From: an uncultured Gammaproteobacteria bacterium | GTDB taxonomy: Bacteria > Pseudomonadota > Gammaproteobacteria > Enterobacterales > Psychrobiaceae | Assembly (NCBI GenBank): GCA_913060565.1 | Contig: CAJXRU010000013.1 | Span: forward strand, 1 to 60,062 | Direction of reading: 5' to 3' | DNA length: 60,062 nucleotides | Shown: positions 55,580 to 60,062 of the stretch, piece by piece | How positions within the stretch are numbered: the stretch's first letter is position 1 | Layout of the letters: each line of letters opens with the position of its first letter | Program-made: the position numbers and the translations under genes | Notes under the pieces: generated by a model | Told to the model about the DNA's origin: nothing | The model's database searches: none | The model's input: only the letters and a program-made list of their open reading frames with translations

Positions 55580-56002
55580 TTAGTCGCTTGCCAGCGCTTT
55601 ATCAATACATTCATAACGCTCACGCATAATCGCCACACTTCCTTTAATAATCTCACGTAGAATATCAATATCTATATCAGCCAGTTTATTGATAATTAAA
55701 CAAGACCTACCGATTTTATGCTTACCGAGCGCAGCCAATTGTTGTGTAAAAGGATCAAATCCCGGCATGATGTAAATTGATAGATTTTGTTTACGGGGTG
55801 CAAAACCTGTCATCATCCAATCACCTTCTCGGCCGCTGGCGTAGTGATAATGATACTGCCCAAAACAAATGATATTTTTATACAAATAAGGCTGATAACC
55901 CGTGACATCTTCAAATAACGCCAATAGCACTTCACTGTCTTGACGTTTTTTGTCTGACGACAGTGACTTTAAATACATATCAATGTCAGCTAATTCTTTC
56001 AT
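55580..56002 (-). CDS. DUF1801 domain protein
   Basis: 140 residues, no signal peptide. DUF1801 (YdhG-like) features: YQPYLYKNIICFGQYHYHYASGREGDW, ITGFAPRKQNLSIYIMPGF-like segment and KIGRSCLIINKLADIDIDIL with the conserved Lys-Gly/Cys region. Function of the family is not established. ATG at 56002 is chosen over TTG at 56005. It is 25 bases after the MarC gene on the same strand, so the two may be co-transcribed. Confidence 0.82.
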   Translation of the reverse strand: MKELADIDMYLKSLSSDKKRQDSEVLLALFEDVTGYQPYLYKNIICFGQYHYHYASGREGDWMMTGFAPRKQNLSIYIMPGFDPFTQQLAALGKHKIGRSCLIINKLADIDIDILREIIKGSVAIMRERYECIDKALASD

Positions 56003-56027
56003 CAATCAGTCCAAAACTAAATTAAAT

Positions 56028-56642
56028 TTATTTCATGGTGGCGACAACGGCAGTAACGCCAACAATAACCATCTGCGTACCAATAACCGCCAAAATTAAC
56101 CCCATTAAACGAGTAACAATACTTAAACCACTATCGCCAATGATGGCCAAAATACGAGAACTAAAGATAAAACAAACAAAGGTAATGACACATAAGATAG
56201 CGAACATTCCCATGGTTAATGCTATCGCACTCGAACTCCCCGATGAAGCGTAATTCATCGCTGTAGCAATAGTGCCTGGACCTGCGAGTAACGGCACAGC
56301 AAGTGGTGATACAGCAACATCCCCTGCTTCTTGTTCTGTCGAATGTAATTTAGAGCCCGCGCCATTAAGCATGTGGTAGCCGACTAAAAACACCAAAATG
56401 CCACCGGTAATACGTAGCGCAGAAATAGTAATACCAAACAAATGGAAAATTGCATTTCCCAATAGCGCAAATGCAAGAATGACGAAGAAAGTAATCGTCA
56501 GAGCCTTTAAGGCAATTTTAATTTGTTCTGCTTTAGGTTTGTTTCCCGCTAATCCAGCAAAAACGGCGGTATTAGCAATTGGGTTCATAATGGCAAAAAA
56601 GCCTAAGAAAATGGTTGCTGCTTGGGTGTATAAGTCAGTCAT
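56028..56642 (-). CDS. MarC-family integral membrane protein
   Basis: 204 residues with six predicted TM segments. MarC signatures are FFAIMNPIANTAVFAGL near the N-terminus and VPLLAGPGTIATAMNYASS in the middle. The family (YhgN/UPF0056) is of uncertain transport function. The original link to multiple antibiotic resistance has not held up. It lies upstream of the DUF1801 gene. Confidence 0.88.
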   Translation of the reverse strand: MTDLYTQAATIFLGFFAIMNPIANTAVFAGLAGNKPKAEQIKIALKALTITFFVILAFALLGNAIFHLFGITISALRITGGILVFLVGYHMLNGAGSKLHSTEQEAGDVAVSPLAVPLLAGPGTIATAMNYASSGSSSAIALTMGMFAILCVITFVCFIFSSRILAIIGDSGLSIVTRLMGLILAVIGTQMVIVGVTAVVATMK

Positions 56643-56680
56643 TGTAAATTCTAATTACTCAGTAATTTTATTTAAAAAAA

Positions 56681-56701
56681 GGCCACACATGATGTGTGGC
56701 C
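56681..56701 (-). terminator. Terminator after the DUF885 gene
   Basis: GGCCACACA-TGA-TGTGTGGCC perfect 9-bp stem, then TTTTTTT on the minus strand. Confidence 0.88.
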
Positions 56702-56708
56702 TCATTTA

Positions 56709-58514
56709 TTATTTCGCTGTTTGCTTAGCAGCATCTTGAATGTAGGCATCAATTTGCTGCTCAAGAAAATCTAATGGCACCGCACCATTTTTCAAAATTT
56801 GAAAATGAAATTCGCGAATATCAAAGTTTGCACCGAGTTTATCTTCCGCTTTTTTACGTAAACGTTTAATGGTTAGTTCACCAATTTTGTAAGAAAGCGC
56901 CTGCCCCGGCCAAGAGATGTAGCGGTCAGTTTCCGTTTTGATGTTGTGCAGTGATAATGCAGAGTTTTCTTGCATAAAGGTCATCGTTTGCTCGCGTGTC
57001 CAACCAAACATATGCATGCCTGTATCAACAACCAAACGTGCGGCACGCCACATTTCATAGGTCAAACGACCGAATTGGCTATAAGCATCTTGATAGAACC
57101 CCATTTCCTGACCAAGATACTCCGCATACAGCCCCCACCCTTCACCAAACGCAGAAATATAGTGATTGCGACGATACTTTGGCACATCTTCAAGTTCATA
57201 ATTTAATGAAATTTGCAGATGATGCCCCGGCACTGCCTCATGTAGTGTAAGTGCTTCTAGTACATACAATGGACGCTTATCTAATCCATAGGTATTAACC
57301 CAATAAAATCCGGCAGCGGTATCATTGTTGGCGCGAATATAACGGCCCGTTGTGTATTTAGGTGCAATTGAATCAGGCACAGGGGCAACACCATAGGGTG
57401 TGCGAGGCAGCAATTTAAAGAATTTAGGCAATTGAGCATCTGCCTTTTTAGCAATAAACGATGCTTCTTTTAACAGTTCTGCGGCAGATTTGGCATAAAA
57501 CTGCTCATCTGTTCTTAAAAATTGCACAAAGTCAGCAAAACTCCCTTTGAACCCTGTACTAGCGATGACCTTGTCCATTTCACCGCGAATACGTTTAACT
57601 TCACGTAGTCCAAGCTCGTGAACATCTTTGGCGGTCATATCAGTGGTGGTGTAATGCTTAACGCGATTTTGATAGAAGGCTTCACCATTTGGCGTGCTAG
57701 CTACACCAATTTTTGCTCGAGCATTGGGCTTGTACTCATCAACGAAAAAGTCCATGTAACCTTGATATGACGCTAATACCTTGTCTTGTATCAGTTGTTT
57801 AGCTTGCTTTTTTAGCACTTCAAAGTCTTGTTGTGAAATATGTGCTGGCTTGTTGGTAAAAGGACCGTAAAACTCTGATTGAGTAATATCATCAACAAGA
57901 AACGCCGCAATACTGTCTTCATAACCTACTAATACGGGGCTTGGCTGCGTAAATCCAGTTTCTATTCCGCGCTTCATCCAGCTGATGTTCTCATCAAAAT
58001 ACTGGGGTACAGCCGCTAAACGCTTGAGATATAGCTGATAGTCTTCCGCCGTTTTAAAACTGCTATTAGACACCATAAATGATAGCGCCGAATGAAAACC
58101 AAACTCTGAGGTGAGCGGCATGAAGTGCGCATTAAAACGGTATTCATCAATGGAATTTGCCACTTGCGAGCTAATTATGGCGTGATTAATTTGATCTTGT
58201 TCGCTAAGTGACGCGACATCAATCGCCACTAATAGTTTTTGAAACGCTGTATTTTTTTGATAATTAGCGTCTAAAAACGTTGGCGATAGATTCGGTAAGA
58301 AATAGCCATTGACGCCTTCTTTGTTTGCATACACATCGATACTTTTTCGATAATCAACAATCTGCTGTGAAACAACATTAAAGGTTTTTTCACTCTGACT
58401 AGCAACAGCTACCGCTGATTGAACAGTATTATTACTGTCTGCTGTAGTTTGGCAACCCGTTAGCATCATTCCTACCAATGTTGTAGCCAGTAGTGTTTGT
58501 TTTAAATGAGTCAT
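56709..58514 (-). CDS. DUF885 family lipoprotein (putative metallopeptidase)
   Basis: 601 residues with a lipoprotein signal (LATTLVGMMLTGC, acylated Cys21). It is the DUF885 alpha-helical metallopeptidase-like family. The putative zinc motif is HEAVPGHHLQ (about 430-440) in LTLHEAVPGHHLQISLNYE, with the later FGEGWGLYAEYLG supplying a Glu. Homologues are poorly characterised periplasmic peptidases. It is a single-gene unit with its own terminator. Confidence 0.88.
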   Translation of the reverse strand: MTHLKQTLLATTLVGMMLTGCQTTADSNNTVQSAVAVASQSEKTFNVVSQQIVDYRKSIDVYANKEGVNGYFLPNLSPTFLDANYQKNTAFQKLLVAIDVASLSEQDQINHAIISSQVANSIDEYRFNAHFMPLTSEFGFHSALSFMVSNSSFKTAEDYQLYLKRLAAVPQYFDENISWMKRGIETGFTQPSPVLVGYEDSIAAFLVDDITQSEFYGPFTNKPAHISQQDFEVLKKQAKQLIQDKVLASYQGYMDFFVDEYKPNARAKIGVASTPNGEAFYQNRVKHYTTTDMTAKDVHELGLREVKRIRGEMDKVIASTGFKGSFADFVQFLRTDEQFYAKSAAELLKEASFIAKKADAQLPKFFKLLPRTPYGVAPVPDSIAPKYTTGRYIRANNDTAAGFYWVNTYGLDKRPLYVLEALTLHEAVPGHHLQISLNYELEDVPKYRRNHYISAFGEGWGLYAEYLGQEMGFYQDAYSQFGRLTYEMWRAARLVVDTGMHMFGWTREQTMTFMQENSALSLHNIKTETDRYISWPGQALSYKIGELTIKRLRKKAEDKLGANFDIREFHFQILKNGAVPLDFLEQQIDAYIQDAAKQTAK

Positions 58515-58541
58515 ATTTCAATCCGTTATTATAATTTTTAT

Positions 58542-58565
58542 GGGCTATAAATTGTCACAAAGCCC
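58542..58565 (-). terminator. Weak hairpin after the final pseudouridine synthase
   Basis: GGGCT / AGCCC stem with a 14-base loop, then ATAAAAATT on the minus strand. Short stem, low strength. Confidence 0.35.
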
Positions 58566-58580
58566 CGTATCAATCAACTA

Positions 58581-60012
58581 TTAAAAAGGCGCTGACACTT
58601 CAAATACCATTGGTTGTCTACTCAGCGGATGATTAAACTCGATACGCTGCGCGTGAAGCATTAAACGCTCATCGCTATTGCCATATAAATCATCGCCAAC
58701 AATGGCTGTGTTAAGCCCTTGATGATGAGCACAATGCACTCGTAGTTGATGAGTTCGGCCAGTCACAGGCCATAAGTTGAGCCTCGTTCGGCCCTCTTCT
58801 TGCTTAGCTATTTGCCATTTAGTGTGGGCAGACTTGCCTTCAATTGGACACACTTTTTGGCGCGGCCTGTCATCAAAATCGTTGCATAAAGGCAAGTTTA
58901 TTTCACCGCTATCGCCCAACTCACCACCCAGAATCCCATCAACAATAGCAACATATTGTTTATGGACGATACGTTTTATAAACTGATGTTGAAAATTCTT
59001 TTGCGCTCGCTCGTTTAACGCGATTAACATTAGTCCCGACGTTGCCATATCTAAGCGATGCACAATTAAACCGCCGCGAGCATTGGGGTACATGGCACGA
59101 ATGCGAGTTTTCACACTATCTTGCACGTGACGTCCCGGCACTGATAGCAAACCAGATGGCTTGTTAATCACCAAAAACGATTCTTCTTCATGCACGATAT
59201 CAAGATCAGCTGAATCATTGCCAAGTTGTTGCAACGGATCGTCATCTACCTCAAGTCCTTGCAACATGTAATTTAAAATGGGCTGGCATTTACCGATACA
59301 CGCAGGATATATCTGCTTGTGTTGACGTACTTGCGAATCTGGCGCTCTGCCCCACCAAAACTCGCTCAGAGCAATAGGCGCAAATTTCATCTGATAGGCC
59401 GTTTGTAACAGCTTTGGCGCTGCACAATCACCAGAGCCTGACGGCGGGACGCGCAGCGCTGTCGTTGCAAACAACTCGTTCATATCACGCGTTTCGCCTT
59501 TAGCATTTAAGAGCTGATACTTAGCAAACAGATATTGCTGTAAATCGTTTGAACGCTGCTTGCGAGACTCTTTTAGCTGATTTAATTCGTCCACCAGCTT
59601 GCTGTATTGCTGCTGTAATTCATCCAGCGTTTTTTGCGCTTCTAGCTTTAAATCTCGTAGTATGTTTTTGTCATCAACACTTTGCTGCGCCAGTGTTTTT
59701 ACCAACTCGTCATCGGCACTCGCACGCTGCGCTTTGCGCGCTTTGCGATTAACCGCCATTTGCGCTTGCCAGGCGCTAATCTTCTCACTAAAAGATTGTT
59801 CAGCGTCTTTGATTTGTGTGACCAGTTGCTCGATAAGTGGGTTGGCTTCTTTGCAGGTGATATCACTGTTCATGTCATTGATAGTCAATTGCTCTGCGGC
59901 GCTTTGTTCATCACCGCCAAGACTTATCATGGGACAAAAGCCGTCGTTGAGCGTTGAGTGCTCGGGTTTTAACGTTTGCCCCGAATAAGCCGTCAAAAAG
60001 CCAAGTTCTCCC
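58581..60012 (-). CDS. RluA-family pseudouridine synthase with N-terminal extension, 5' truncated by the contig end
   Basis: At least 476 genuine residues. The N-terminal part carries a coiled coil (about residues 65-175 of the visible part: MAVNRKARKAQRA, LRDLKLEAQKTLDELQQQYS). The C-terminal catalytic domain has LIVHRLDMATSGLMLIAL (Asp in HRLD) and RTHQLRVHCAHHQGLN. It isomerises uridine in RNA, target unknown. The true start lies beyond the contig. The apparent start MPSLVGSEMCIRDR is translated adapter (60013-60053) and must be discarded. Confidence 0.85.
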
Positions 60013-60062
60013 CTGTCTCTTATACACATCTCCGAGCCCACGAGACTAGGCATGATCTCGTA
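60013..60062 (+). other. Illumina Nextera adapter and index, not genomic
   Basis: CTGTCTCTTATACACATCT (60013-60031) is the Tn5 mosaic-end sequence, CCGAGCCCACGAGAC (60032-60046) is the read-through adapter, TAGGCATG (60047-60054) matches a standard i7 index (N706 in my memory), and ATCTCGTA (60055-60062) begins the P7 primer. The assembly was not trimmed at this end. Confidence 0.98.

Noticed and set aside
1-60012. CRISPR arrays, IS elements, prophage or integrated plasmid
   Set aside because: No direct-repeat arrays, transposase, integrase or phage structural genes were seen on either strand.
60013-60053. Apparent N-terminus MPSLVGSEMCIRDR of the last ORF
   Set aside because: It is translated adapter sequence, so the gene is annotated only to 60012.

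Overview
The window is a contiguous chromosomal segment, one end of which is a contig end, from a gammaproteobacterium. I infer the marine order Alteromonadales, probably a Colwelliaceae or Thalassotalea-like organism. The reasons are the AT-rich sequence, the gammaproteobacterial order rlmE-ftsH-folP-glmM-(tpiA)-secG-tRNA-Leu-rimP-nusA-infB, the phenylalanine hydroxylase pair phhA/phhB, methionine gamma-lyase, and several large secreted or surface proteins (M4 protease, ExeM-type nuclease, TonB receptor, lipoproteins). The genus is a guess. Most genes lie on the minus strand, so the operons read from high to low coordinate.

Layout. 1-13.7 kb is conserved housekeeping: infB (5' end only), nusA, rimP, then a methyl-accepting chemotaxis protein (MCP) with a haem-binding CxxCH motif, then tRNA-Leu(GAG), secG, tpiA, glmM, folP, ftsH, rlmE, yhbY (plus strand), a transglutaminase-like gene, greA and phhBA. 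13.8-15.5 kb has a 46-residue membrane protein under an FNR-type promoter, and megL. 15.6-19.2 kb is rplS-trmD-rimM-rpsP and ffh. 19.3-26.5 kb has a secreted metallophosphoesterase, a family-3 solute-binding protein, and a heavy-metal RND efflux operon. 26.7-33.1 kb is accessory: M4 metalloprotease, small lipoprotein, RluA-type pseudouridine synthase, a Fur-box-preceded manganese exporter family gene, and an unrecognised 370-residue protein. 33.2-37.6 kb is carAB. 38.4-49.2 kb is surface-related: lipoprotein plus outer-membrane barrel, TonB receptor, and a dual-nuclease exoenzyme. 49.5-54.4 kb is proteostasis: fklB, M48 lipoprotein protease, dnaJ, and dnaK with a clear sigma-32 promoter. 54.9-60.0 kb has a PagL-like deacylase, DUF1801, MarC and DUF885 genes and a truncated pseudouridine synthase.

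The last 50 bases (60013-60062) are not genomic. They are Illumina Nextera adapter plus index, so the apparent N-terminus of the last gene is an artefact.

Regulation is unusually readable. I see perfect or near-perfect FNR boxes at two places (haem-MCP, small membrane protein), a perfect 7-1-7 Fur palindrome, a tandem pair of TyrR/PhhR boxes before phhA, a sigma-32 promoter before dnaK, and attenuator-like leaders before rimP and carA. No CRISPR array, rRNA, IS element or prophage was seen. The best candidates for undescribed biology are the FNR-linked pair, the motif shared by the protease and TonB-receptor leaders, the orphan 370-residue protein, and a solute-binding protein that appears to start at ATC.
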